A DNA stretch of 64,000 nucleotides from Marinobacterium mangrovicola (GTDB taxonomy: Bacteria > Pseudomonadota > Gammaproteobacteria > Pseudomonadales > Balneatricaceae): assembly GCF_004339595.1 (NCBI RefSeq), contig NZ_SMFU01000007.1, forward strand, positions 1,424,658-1,488,657, written 5' to 3'. The notes under the pieces are model-generated. The model was given only the letters and a program-made list of their open reading frames with translations. It was not told the origin of the DNA and ran no database searches. Positions 47,734 through 56,027 of the stretch are shown piece by piece. A program made the translations under genes and the position numbers. How positions within the stretch are numbered: the stretch's first letter is position 1; the number at the start of each line of letters is the position of its first letter.

Positions 47734-48285
47734 ATGAGTGAAACCAGCGCACCTACACAACGACTCTTTATCGCCATCGACCTTGCCGAACCGCTACAGG
47801 AGGCGGTCGCCCAACGCGAAACAGCAATCAGAGGTTTGAACTGGAGCATCCCGGAACAGCTTCACCTGACCCTGGCATTTATCGGCAAATTGCCTCAGGA
47901 AAAGATGATAGCCCTGGATGATGCATTGAGAAGTATCGAATTTACGCCCTTTGAACTCAGCATGGATCGCCTGGGCACGTTCGCCAAGCGTACGCTCTGG
48001 CTGGGCTGCGACCCCAGTGAGCCGCTAAGCCAATTGCATAATCAGGTCAGCGCGAGACTGAAACACTCGGGTATCAATATCGCTGTGCGCGACTTTCGCC
48101 CCCACATCACCCTGGCCCGCAGTAAAGAACCGATCTCTGACGCCTCGATACGCCAGCTGGAAAACCAACTGCTACCGGAGCCAATGAGCATGACCGTAGA
48201 CCGCTTTGCGCTGAAAAACAGCGTGCTTACCGCCGCCGCGCCACTACACCAGACCATCCGGCTTTATGACGGCAGCAGCTGTTAA
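47734..48285 (+). CDS. thpR: RNA 2',3'-cyclic phosphodiesterase
   Basis: 183 aa. 2H phosphoesterase/ligase fold with its two catalytic HxTL motifs at H44-LTL and H124-ITL. N-terminal RLFIAIDLAEP is typical. ThpR opens 2',3'-cyclic phosphates and was first described as a 2'-5' RNA ligase. It lies 42 bp from divergent dusC and is convergent with metZ. Confidence 0.93.
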   Translation: MSETSAPTQRLFIAIDLAEPLQEAVAQRETAIRGLNWSIPEQLHLTLAFIGKLPQEKMIALDDALRSIEFTPFELSMDRLGTFAKRTLWLGCDPSEPLSQLHNQVSARLKHSGINIAVRDFRPHITLARSKEPISDASIRQLENQLLPEPMSMTVDRFALKNSVLTAAAPLHQTIRLYDGSSC

Positions 48286-48297
48286 CGCCGCTATGGC

Positions 48298-49512
48298 TTA
48301 CAGCGCAGCCAGCCCCAGCTGAAGATCTTTCTTCAGATCCTCGATATCTTCCAGCCCCACGGAGAAGCGAATCAGGTTATCGCGAATCCCGGCCCGAGCG
48401 CGGTCTTCCGGCGTCATACGACCGTGAGTCGTGGTCGCCGGATGGGTAATAGTGGTTTTTACATCACCCAGATTACCGGTGATGGAAACCATTCTGGTCG
48501 CATCAATAAAACGCCAGGACGCCTCTTTGTCGCCCTTCACCTCAAAGGAGAGCACGCCACCAAAGCCTTGCTGCTGACGACAGGCCAGTTCATGCTGCGG
48601 ATGGCTTTTCAGACCGGTGTAATAGACACGCTCGATACCCGACTGCTGCTCCAGCCACTCGGCCAGCTCTGAAGCTGCGTCGTTATGCGCACGCATTCTC
48701 AACGGCAGCGTTTCCAGCCCCTTGAGGAAGACCCAGGCGTTAAATGGGCTCATGCAGGTACCACCGGTGCGGATAAAGCCGAACACCTGCTCCATTTCCG
48801 CTTCACGGCCGACAACAACACCACCGACGCAACGCCCCTGGCCGTCGATATACTTGGTGGCCGAATGCATCACGATATCGGCGCCCAGCTCCAGCGGTTT
48901 CTGCAATGCAGGAGTCAGGAAACAGTTATCGACCACCAGCAGCGCATCGTGCTTGTGCGCCACATCCGCCAGGGCTGCGATATCGCTCATCTCACCCAGC
49001 GGGTTTGACGGTGTTTCCAGAAACAGCATCTTGGTTTCCGGACGGATAGCACGCTCCCAGTCCTCAAGATCGGTAGGGTCGACGTACGTCGTCAGGATAC
49101 CCGCACGGCTGAGGTATTTATCGAACAGCGACACGGTAGAACCGAAAACACTGCGCGAGCAGACCACATGATCGCCCTGCTGCATCAGCGACAAACCAAG
49201 GCTCAGGATCGCCGCCATACCGGATGAGGTCGCTACGGCACGCTCACCGCCTTCCATCGCTGCGATGCGGCGCTCGAACGCATGCACGGTCGGGTTGGTG
49301 AAACGGGAATAGATCATCCCCTCCTCTTCACCACCAAAACGTGCCGCCGCCTCACGGGCAGAGGAGAAAACGAAGCTGGAGGTCGGGTAGATCGGGTCTG
49401 AATGCTCGCCTACCGCCGTGCGCTCCTGACCCGCGCGCACCGCACGGGTATCGGTCGCATAACCCTCTGCGTCAAACTGGACGCGCTCCGGGTGCTCAAA
49501 TCCTGTTGTCAT
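48298..49512 (-). CDS. metZ: O-succinylhomoserine sulfhydrylase
   Basis: 404 aa from the ATG at 49512 with AAGGAA upstream; the TTG at 49530 lies inside the purF end. Makes homocysteine directly from O-succinylhomoserine and sulfide. PLP-binding Lys220 sits in MHSATKYIDGQGR. The Cys/Met-metabolism family pattern is complete (IYSRFTNPTVHAFERRIAAMEGG). MetZ rather than MetB is inferred from the purF-metZ location as in Pseudomonas and from length. Gap to purF is 10 nt. Confidence 0.9.
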   Translation of the reverse strand: MTTGFEHPERVQFDAEGYATDTRAVRAGQERTAVGEHSDPIYPTSSFVFSSAREAAARFGGEEEGMIYSRFTNPTVHAFERRIAAMEGGERAVATSSGMAAILSLGLSLMQQGDHVVCSRSVFGSTVSLFDKYLSRAGILTTYVDPTDLEDWERAIRPETKMLFLETPSNPLGEMSDIAALADVAHKHDALLVVDNCFLTPALQKPLELGADIVMHSATKYIDGQGRCVGGVVVGREAEMEQVFGFIRTGGTCMSPFNAWVFLKGLETLPLRMRAHNDAASELAEWLEQQSGIERVYYTGLKSHPQHELACRQQQGFGGVLSFEVKGDKEASWRFIDATRMVSITGNLGDVKTTITHPATTTHGRMTPEDRARAGIRDNLIRFSVGLEDIEDLKKDLQLGLAAL

Positions 49513-49522
49513 CGGTCTTTCC

Positions 49523-51046
49523 TTACTCAATTCTGCTCAGCAAATCGGCAGATTCGTTATCGCCGATCTTGGTGCCTTCAGCGCTCGCCTTAGCGTCATC
49601 GTTACGACGCTCCTCAAGACGGCGAAGATAACTTGGCGATACTGTACCGGTCACGTACAGGCCATCGAACACACAGGTGTCAAACTCGGAAATTTCCGGG
49701 TTGTACTTGGTGACAGACGCCTTCAGATCATCCAGATCCTGGTACAGCATCCAGTCGCAACCGATATATTTACCGATCTCTTCAGCGGTACGGCCGTGAG
49801 CAACCAGCTCACTGGCGGACGGCATATCGATACCGTAAACGTTGGGGTAACGCACTTCAGGAGCCGCAGAAGCCACGTAAACCTTACGCGCGCCCGCTTC
49901 ACGAGCCATCTGCACGATCTGCTTGGAGGTGGTACCACGCACGATGGAGTCATCCACCAGCATCACGACCTTATCCTTGAACTCACCGCCGATCGGGTTC
50001 AGCTTCTGGCGCACAGACTTCTTGCGCTGAGTCTGACCCGGCATGATGAAGGTGCGGCCTATATAGCGGTTCTTGATAAAGCCTTCGCGGAATTTAACGC
50101 CCAGGGTATTGGCCATCTCCAGTGCCGAGGTACGGCTGGTATCCGGAATCGGGATCACAACGTCGATATCGTGATCAGGCACGTCGCGCAGGACCTTCTC
50201 GGCCAGCTTAACGCCCATTTCCATGCGCGCCTCATGCACGGAGATACCATCGAGAATAGAGTCCGGGCGCGCCAGATAAACATACTCAAACAGGCAAGGT
50301 GCCAGTTTGGTCTGCTTGGCACAGTTCTGGGTAAATACCTGGCCGTGGGTATCGATAAAGATCGCTTCGCCCGGCTCCAGATCACGCTCAAGCACGAAGC
50401 CTGAGGTATCCAATGCCACACTCTCGGAGGCGACCATGTACTCGCTGCCCGCTTCGGTTTCACGCTTACCGTAAACCAGCGGACGGATGCCACAGGGATC
50501 GCGGAAGGCAACGATACCGTAACCGGTGATAATCGCGACCACGGCGTAACCGCCCTGGCAGCGCTCGTGAACCCGCTCCACTGCCTTGAAAATATCCTCG
50601 GCGCCCGGACGCAGTTTGCCCAGGGACTGAAGCTCATGGGCGAAAACGTTCAACAGCACTTCAGAGTCGGAAGTGGTGTTGATGTGACGCAGGTCGGCAC
50701 GGAAGATCTCGTCCGCCAGCTGCTCGGTATTGGTCAGGTTACCGTTGTGGGCCAGTGCAATACCGTAGGGCGAGTTGACATAGAACGGCTGCGCTTCTGC
50801 GGAGCTGGAACTGCCGGCGGTGGGATAACGCACATGGCCGATACCCATTTTGCCTTCGAGGCGCTTCATGTGACGGGTGCGGAACACCTCATTCACCAGG
50901 CCGTTATCCTTACGCAGAAAGAAGCGGTTTCCTTCACAAGTCACCATTCCTGCCGCATCCTGGCCACGATGCTGCAGCACCGTCAACGCGTCGAAAATGG
51001 TTTGGTTAACATAGGATTTGGCAACGATGCCAACGATACCGCACAT
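49523..51046 (-). CDS. purF: Amidophosphoribosyltransferase
   Basis: 507 aa. First step of purine synthesis. Nucleophile Cys2 in MCGIVGIVA, Ntn-type glutaminase N-terminus, and PRPP-binding loop [16 protein letters not shown] in the C-terminal half. Preceded by cvpA with a 52-bp gap and followed by metZ. Confidence 0.98.
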   Translation of the reverse strand: MCGIVGIVAKSYVNQTIFDALTVLQHRGQDAAGMVTCEGNRFFLRKDNGLVNEVFRTRHMKRLEGKMGIGHVRYPTAGSSSSAEAQPFYVNSPYGIALAHNGNLTNTEQLADEIFRADLRHINTTSDSEVLLNVFAHELQSLGKLRPGAEDIFKAVERVHERCQGGYAVVAIITGYGIVAFRDPCGIRPLVYGKRETEAGSEYMVASESVALDTSGFVLERDLEPGEAIFIDTHGQVFTQNCAKQTKLAPCLFEYVYLARPDSILDGISVHEARMEMGVKLAEKVLRDVPDHDIDVVIPIPDTSRTSALEMANTLGVKFREGFIKNRYIGRTFIMPGQTQRKKSVRQKLNPIGGEFKDKVVMLVDDSIVRGTTSKQIVQMAREAGARKVYVASAAPEVRYPNVYGIDMPSASELVAHGRTAEEIGKYIGCDWMLYQDLDDLKASVTKYNPEISEFDTCVFDGLYVTGTVSPSYLRRLEERRNDDAKASAEGTKIGDNESADLLSRIE

Positions 51047-51098
51047 TCAGATCACCTCAGAAGGAATGTCTAGTAGCTGTGGATGCAGCAAGGAACTT

Positions 51099-51593
51099 TT
51101 AACGCCCGATATCCCAGATCACCTGGCCAACATCGGATGCGACGGCACGGGTCCAGTCCTCAAGCAAAACAAAATGGGGAATCAGGCTGGACTCCAGCCA
51201 CCATGAATCCTGCACCGCCGGCGTCATACCGAGCAGCGCGACAATCACGACGATGACCAGCGCTCCGCGCACGGCCCCGAAGCCGATACCCAGCACCCTG
51301 TCCGTAGCGCTGAGCCCTGTCGCCGACACCAGCGCCCCGATCAGCATACCGACCAGCGCGCCGACAATCAGCGTAATTACAAAGAGGATAGCAAAGGCAG
51401 CGAGCAGCCGTAGAGACGGCGTATCGATGTAATCCTGCAGTACGACAGCCAGTGACGTGGCAAACAGACGTGCGACAATAAATGCCACCACCCAGGTCGC
51501 CAGCGAGACCGCTTCGCGGACGAAACCACGACGCAGACTCATCAAGCTCGAAATCGCGATGATCGCGAGGATCACCCAGTCAGCCCAGTTCAT
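51099..51593 (-). CDS. cvpA: CvpA family inner-membrane protein
   Basis: 164 aa, about four membrane helices; N-terminus MNWADWVILAII and the LRRGFVREAVSLATWVVAF motif are typical. Needed for colicin V production in E. coli; general role not settled. The cvpA-purF order is conserved. Confidence 0.93.
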   Translation of the reverse strand: MNWADWVILAIIAISSLMSLRRGFVREAVSLATWVVAFIVARLFATSLAVVLQDYIDTPSLRLLAAFAILFVITLIVGALVGMLIGALVSATGLSATDRVLGIGFGAVRGALVIVVIVALLGMTPAVQDSWWLESSLIPHFVLLEDWTRAVASDVGQVIWDIGR

Positions 51594-51657
51594 TCGATAC
51601 TACCCTGTGAAACAGCGCGCATTCTAGCAGAGCAGATGTGCGAACCCAATGGCTCGA

Positions 51658-52209
51658 TCACTGGGTTGTGAAACGCACAATAATGCCATCCAGCGCGTAC
51701 TCCTGCTTCAGTTTTTCCTGCAGTGCTTCCAACCTGGAGCGCTGCACTTCCGGTCCGACAAACACTTTTACCAGCCCTGCCATATGGCGCATATAGACCT
51801 TATGGCCGCCATCGAGCAACTCGGAACGCAACGCCTTTGCATTGGCCTCATCCCGAAAGCTCGCCAATTGAAGCGTCCAGCCAACAGGCACGCCCTGCTG
51901 ATCCAGCTGAGGTGTATCTTCTATGGGATCCAGGTCGGGCTTTGCCTGCTCAACCGCTTTCTGCACACTTTCCACCGGCACGCTGACTGTTGCCGGTTCG
52001 ACTGGCGGTGCCGGTTCGCGAGTCTCCGGCAACGCCTGCATCTCCTGTTCAACCTCCACCCTGGCCACCGGCTCGGGCGCTGCCGGGATACGACTCTCCA
52101 GATGACGCTCCTTGTAGCCAGCGCCATCAAGGAGCAAAGGGATCAACGCAGCACCGACCACCAGCACCGCGCAGGCGCCCAATATGCGTTTTTTGACCTC
52201 TCGTTCCAT
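51658..52209 (-). CDS. dedD: SPOR-domain protein DedD
   Basis: 183 aa. One N-terminal membrane helix (ILGACAVLVVGAALIPLLLDG, about 9-29), a Pro/Glu/Val-rich periplasmic linker, and a C-terminal SPOR domain (WTLQLASFRDEANAKALRSELLDGGHKVYM) that binds denuded septal peptidoglycan. folC is 4 nt upstream. Confidence 0.93.
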   Translation of the reverse strand: MEREVKKRILGACAVLVVGAALIPLLLDGAGYKERHLESRIPAAPEPVARVEVEQEMQALPETREPAPPVEPATVSVPVESVQKAVEQAKPDLDPIEDTPQLDQQGVPVGWTLQLASFRDEANAKALRSELLDGGHKVYMRHMAGLVKVFVGPEVQRSRLEALQEKLKQEYALDGIIVRFTTQ

Positions 52210-52213
52210 GCCT

Positions 52214-53491
52214 TCAACCTTCCAGTTTCAGTGCAGCCAGCGCATCACTCACGGTAAAGAACGAGCCGGCAACTACCAGCCTGTCGCCCGGGTGCATCCG
52301 CTTCTGTGCCGCCTCTAACGCAGCAGCCACATCATCGTAACAGGCAGAACTCTGACCTTCGGGAAGCAGTGCTTGTAATTGAACTGACGAAGCCGCACGC
52401 GGCCCGATCAGACTGGCCAGATACCAGTGATCCACCTGGGGCGCCAGAAGCGCCATCACCGCCGCAATATCTTTGTCTGCAAGCATACCGAGCACAACGT
52501 GAGTGTCCCCGCCTGCCGGATGTCCCTCAAGCCAGGTTGCCAGATAACCGGCCGCCTCAGGGTTATGGGCTACGTCGAGCACACAGGCACAACCGTTACC
52601 CGCAAGCTGCAGGCGCTGCATACGCCCAGTCATTTTCGCAGCTCCAAGCCCGGCATTAATCTGCTCGCGGGTCAGGTTAACATCCAGCAGCGCGAGTACC
52701 TGGAGCACTGTGGCCGCGTTGGTTAGTGGCAGCTCAGGCACCGTCAGATCCCGGTAATCCAGGGAACTGCCGCTGCGATCAACGCCCCGCCATGACCAGG
52801 CTGCATCGGTGCCACTGAAGCCAAACTCTTCGCCTTTCACCAGTAAACGTGCGCCACCGGCATCTGCCGACTCTCGCACACTGGCCGGCGGATTGGGGTC
52901 ACCACACACCAGCGGTTTACCGGCGCGCAAGACACCCGCCTTCTCACGCCCGATCTGAACACGATCATTGCCCAGCCAGTCGGCGTGATCGATGGCGATA
53001 CTGGTAATAACAGCCACGTCACTATCGACAATATTTACCGCGTCAAGACGCCCACCGAGGCCGACCTCAAGCAGCAGCACATCGGGCGACGCCTTTTCAA
53101 AACAGAGCAACGCAGCGAGGGTGCCGTATTCAAAATAGGTCAGCGATATGTCGCCTCGAGCCTGCTCGATACGCACGAAGGCTTCACAGATACTGGCATC
53201 TGATGCTTCTTCACCCTCAATACGGATGCGTTCGTTATATCGCAAAAAATGCGGCGATGTATAAACGCCGGTGGTATAACCTGCCTGACGCAGAATTGAA
53301 TCCAGCAAAGTAACCGTTGACCCTTTGCCATTGGTCCCTGCGACGGTCACCACCTTGCTACTACCGAGATCCAATTCCAGCCGTTCAGCAACCTGCCTGA
53401 TGCGATCCAGGCCAAGATCGATTTCCGAGGGGTGACAGGCTTCGATACGTGCGAGCCATGCATCCAGTGTGTCAGGAAAATCCGCGTACAT
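52214..53491 (-). CDS. folC: Bifunctional dihydrofolate/folylpolyglutamate synthase
   Basis: 425 aa from the ATG at 53491 (MYADFPDTLDAW, with GGGA before); the longest frame begins inside the accD terminator hairpin, so that start is unlikely. P-loop GTNGKGSTVTLLDSIL, YTSPHFLRYNERIR, and the Mg-binding LGGRLDAVN are all present. Adds glutamates to folates. Followed by dedD. Confidence 0.96.
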   Translation of the reverse strand: MYADFPDTLDAWLARIEACHPSEIDLGLDRIRQVAERLELDLGSSKVVTVAGTNGKGSTVTLLDSILRQAGYTTGVYTSPHFLRYNERIRIEGEEASDASICEAFVRIEQARGDISLTYFEYGTLAALLCFEKASPDVLLLEVGLGGRLDAVNIVDSDVAVITSIAIDHADWLGNDRVQIGREKAGVLRAGKPLVCGDPNPPASVRESADAGGARLLVKGEEFGFSGTDAAWSWRGVDRSGSSLDYRDLTVPELPLTNAATVLQVLALLDVNLTREQINAGLGAAKMTGRMQRLQLAGNGCACVLDVAHNPEAAGYLATWLEGHPAGGDTHVVLGMLADKDIAAVMALLAPQVDHWYLASLIGPRAASSVQLQALLPEGQSSACYDDVAAALEAAQKRMHPGDRLVVAGSFFTVSDALAALKLEG

Positions 53492-53504
53492 CGTTGTTCC
53501 CATC

Positions 53505-53527
53505 AAAAAGGTCACCCGAAGGTGACC
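53505..53527 (-). terminator. Terminator between accD and folC
   Basis: On the minus strand GGTCACC-TTCG-GGTGACC followed by TTTTT: a perfect 7-bp stem closed by a stable UUCG tetraloop. Reading into folC would need read-through or a promoter inside the gap. Confidence 0.85.
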
Positions 53528-53536
53528 CTGTTTCCA

Positions 53537-54397
53537 TCAGGCGGCTGGCAGATGCAGCAACTTGCGCAGAATCGACGCCAGACGCGGTCGCATTTCACCA
53601 CGCTGGATGATCATATCGACCTGACCATGTTCCAGCAGGAACTCGCTGCGCTGGAAACCTTCCGGCAGTTTCTCGCGTACGGTCTGCTCGATAACACGCG
53701 GACCGGCGAAACCGACCAGTGCACGCGGCTCTGCCACGTTCAGGTCACCCAGCATGGCAAGACTTGCAGATACACCACCGTAAACCGGATCTGTCAGAAC
53801 AGAAATAAAGGGCACCCCCGCCCGACGCATGCGCTCCAGCGCCGCGCTGGTCTTGGCCATCTGCATCAGGGAGATCAAGGCTTCCTGCATGCGCGCACCG
53901 CCAGAAGCCGCAAAACAGATCAGCGGCATGCGCTGCTCAAGCGCCATTTCCGCGGCCTGAACAAAGCGCTCACCCACTACTGCACCCATGGAACCACCCA
54001 TAAAGCGGAACTCAAAGGCAACAGCAGCCACAGGAATCCCTTCCAGCTCACCACGCATGGCGATCAGTGCGTCTTTCTCACCGGTATCACGCTGAGCGGC
54101 GGCCAGGCGATCTTTGTACTTTTTAGAGTCACGGAATTTAAGGCGATCCACTGGCTCCACATCGGCGGCGATCTCAACGCCGGTACCTTCATCCAGAAAC
54201 AGCTCCAGACGACGGCGCGCCTTCAGGCGCATGTGGTGATCACACTTAGGGCAAACGTTCAGGTTCTTTTCAAGCTCAGGACGATAAAGCACCGCCTCGC
54301 ACTTGGGGCATTTGTCCCAAAGCCCCTCAGGAATATTGCTGCGCTTCTTTTCACTGCGCACAAGAGAGGGCACGATCTTTTCAAGCCAGTTGCTCAT
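53537..54397 (-). CDS. accD: Acetyl-CoA carboxylase carboxyltransferase subunit beta
   Basis: 286 aa. Zinc ribbon Cys30, Cys33, Cys49, Cys52 (CPKC...CPKC), then the crotonase-type carboxyltransferase core ([46 protein letters not shown]). First step of fatty-acid synthesis together with AccA. Followed by a strong terminator. Confidence 0.98.
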   Translation of the reverse strand: MSNWLEKIVPSLVRSEKKRSNIPEGLWDKCPKCEAVLYRPELEKNLNVCPKCDHHMRLKARRRLELFLDEGTGVEIAADVEPVDRLKFRDSKKYKDRLAAAQRDTGEKDALIAMRGELEGIPVAAVAFEFRFMGGSMGAVVGERFVQAAEMALEQRMPLICFAASGGARMQEALISLMQMAKTSAALERMRRAGVPFISVLTDPVYGGVSASLAMLGDLNVAEPRALVGFAGPRVIEQTVREKLPEGFQRSEFLLEHGQVDMIIQRGEMRPRLASILRKLLHLPAA

Positions 54398-54461
54398 AGT
54401 TACCTAATTCCCGATCTTTGTATTCAGCCTGCCTATAGAAGGACGGCTGCGTTTTTCTACT

Positions 54462-55091
54462 TTATCGGCCGCCATCCGCACTACGGACGGCCGCGACGAA
54501 ATTCCGTACCAGCGCTGGATCCTTGATCCCTTTGCTGGCCTCAACACCACCACTCACGTCGACAGCATAGGGCCGCACCGCAGCGATGGCATTTGCGACA
54601 TTCTCAACGTCCAATCCACCAGCCAATGTAATCTTCGGAGCGATATCAGCCGGAATAAGTTCCCAATCGAAGGTTTCACCCGTACCGCCGGGTACACCTG
54701 GACGATACGCATCCAGCAGAATACCCCGGCCACTGGCATAGCGCTCGCATTCAGAAACCAGATCCATGCCCGGCTTCATTCTCAGGGCTTTAATCCAGGG
54801 GCGCCCGAAGCGCTCACAGAAATCTGGATCCTCATCGCCATGAAACTGCAACAGATCCACACCAGTGACAGCAACCGCCTCGCGCACCAGATCCGGCTCA
54901 GGATTCACAAAAAGAGCAGTCGTCGTCACAAAGGGCGGCAGCTGAGCAATAATCGCGCGCGCCTGTTCGGGGACGACGGCCCTGGGGCTGGACGCATAGA
55001 ATACAAACCCCAGCGCATCCGCTCCAGCGACTACCGCGACAAGGGCATCCTCCACGCGGGTGATACCGCAGATTTTGACTCGCGTCGGCAT
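54462..55091 (-). CDS. trpF: Phosphoribosylanthranilate isomerase
   Basis: 209 aa. TIM barrel; catalytic Cys8 in [14 protein letters not shown] and the Asp in [10 protein letters not shown]; phosphate-binding [10 protein letters not shown]. Third step of tryptophan synthesis. No other trp genes nearby, as in Pseudomonas where trpF lies between truA and accD. Confidence 0.97.
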   Translation of the reverse strand: MPTRVKICGITRVEDALVAVVAGADALGFVFYASSPRAVVPEQARAIIAQLPPFVTTTALFVNPEPDLVREAVAVTGVDLLQFHGDEDPDFCERFGRPWIKALRMKPGMDLVSECERYASGRGILLDAYRPGVPGGTGETFDWELIPADIAPKITLAGGLDVENVANAIAAVRPYAVDVSGGVEASKGIKDPALVRNFVAAVRSADGGR

Positions 55092-55193
55092 AGACTCTCC
55101 GTTACAAGAGTGAAAATTCTACCAGAGCACGACTGACCCGTCAGGCCGCCCCCTTACAAAAAGCTCAGCAAAAAAGCGCTCAACCTAAAACGC

Positions 55194-56027
55194 TCAACCC
55201 AAAAAATAGGGTCCAGGCTGCGCCGCGGGGATATCAAACTCTTCAGGATAACCCACGTCGACGAAATAGAGCCCCCAGGGAGGCGCGGTTACCCCACCCT
55301 GGCGCCGATCGCGTGCTTCAAGCACCTCTTTTGACCAACCAGGCTCCGCCTCACCCGCGCCGATTTTCATCAACACCCCAGCCACGTTACGCACCATATG
55401 GTGCAAAAAAGCATTGGCGCGGATATCGATCACTATCAGATTGCCGGCATGAAACACCTGCAGGGATTTAACCTCACGCACCGGGCTATGGGCCTGACAG
55501 GCCACCGCACGATAAGAGGTGAAATCATGCTCACCGACCAGGTGACTCGCCGCTAGCTGCATCCTGGCGATGTCCAGCTGCTTATAGGTCCAGGTTACAC
55601 CGCGACCCAACAGGGCCGGCTTGACCGGCGCACTGTAAATCAGATAGCGGTAACGCCGCTCCCGGGCCGAAAAACGCGCATGAAAATCATCGCTGACCGG
55701 TTTGACCCAGCGAATTGCGATATCGTCGGGCAGATAGGTGTTGCTACCCATCACCCAGGCTCGTTCGGCCCGCTCTACCGGCGAGTCGAAGTGAATCACC
55801 TGATGAGAGGCACTGACCCCCGCATCGGTTCTGCCCGCGCACACGACAGCCAGCGGGTGATTAGCCACGCGCGACAGCGCTTTCTCAACTTCGGTCTGCA
55901 CGCAGGTGACATTATCGCCGCTCTGCGTCTGCCAGCCATTGTATTGAGCGCCCGCGTATTCTACTGCGGCCGCATAACGAAAAAGGGCGACTTCAGTCGC
56001 CCTCTGGTCCTGATCACTTGTGCTCAT
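55194..56027 (-). CDS. truA: tRNA pseudouridine(38-40) synthase
   Basis: 277 aa. Catalytic Asp68 in VVCAGRTDAGVSASHQ; AFLHHMVRNVAGVLM and YEYAGAQYNGWQTQ-like start (VEYAGAQYNGWQ). The ATG directly abuts the fimV stop. Confidence 0.97.
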   Translation of the reverse strand: MSTSDQDQRATEVALFRYAAAVEYAGAQYNGWQTQSGDNVTCVQTEVEKALSRVANHPLAVVCAGRTDAGVSASHQVIHFDSPVERAERAWVMGSNTYLPDDIAIRWVKPVSDDFHARFSARERRYRYLIYSAPVKPALLGRGVTWTYKQLDIARMQLAASHLVGEHDFTSYRAVACQAHSPVREVKSLQVFHAGNLIVIDIRANAFLHHMVRNVAGVLMKIGAGEAEPGWSKEVLEARDRRQGGVTAPPWGLYFVDVGYPEEFDIPAAQPGPYFLG

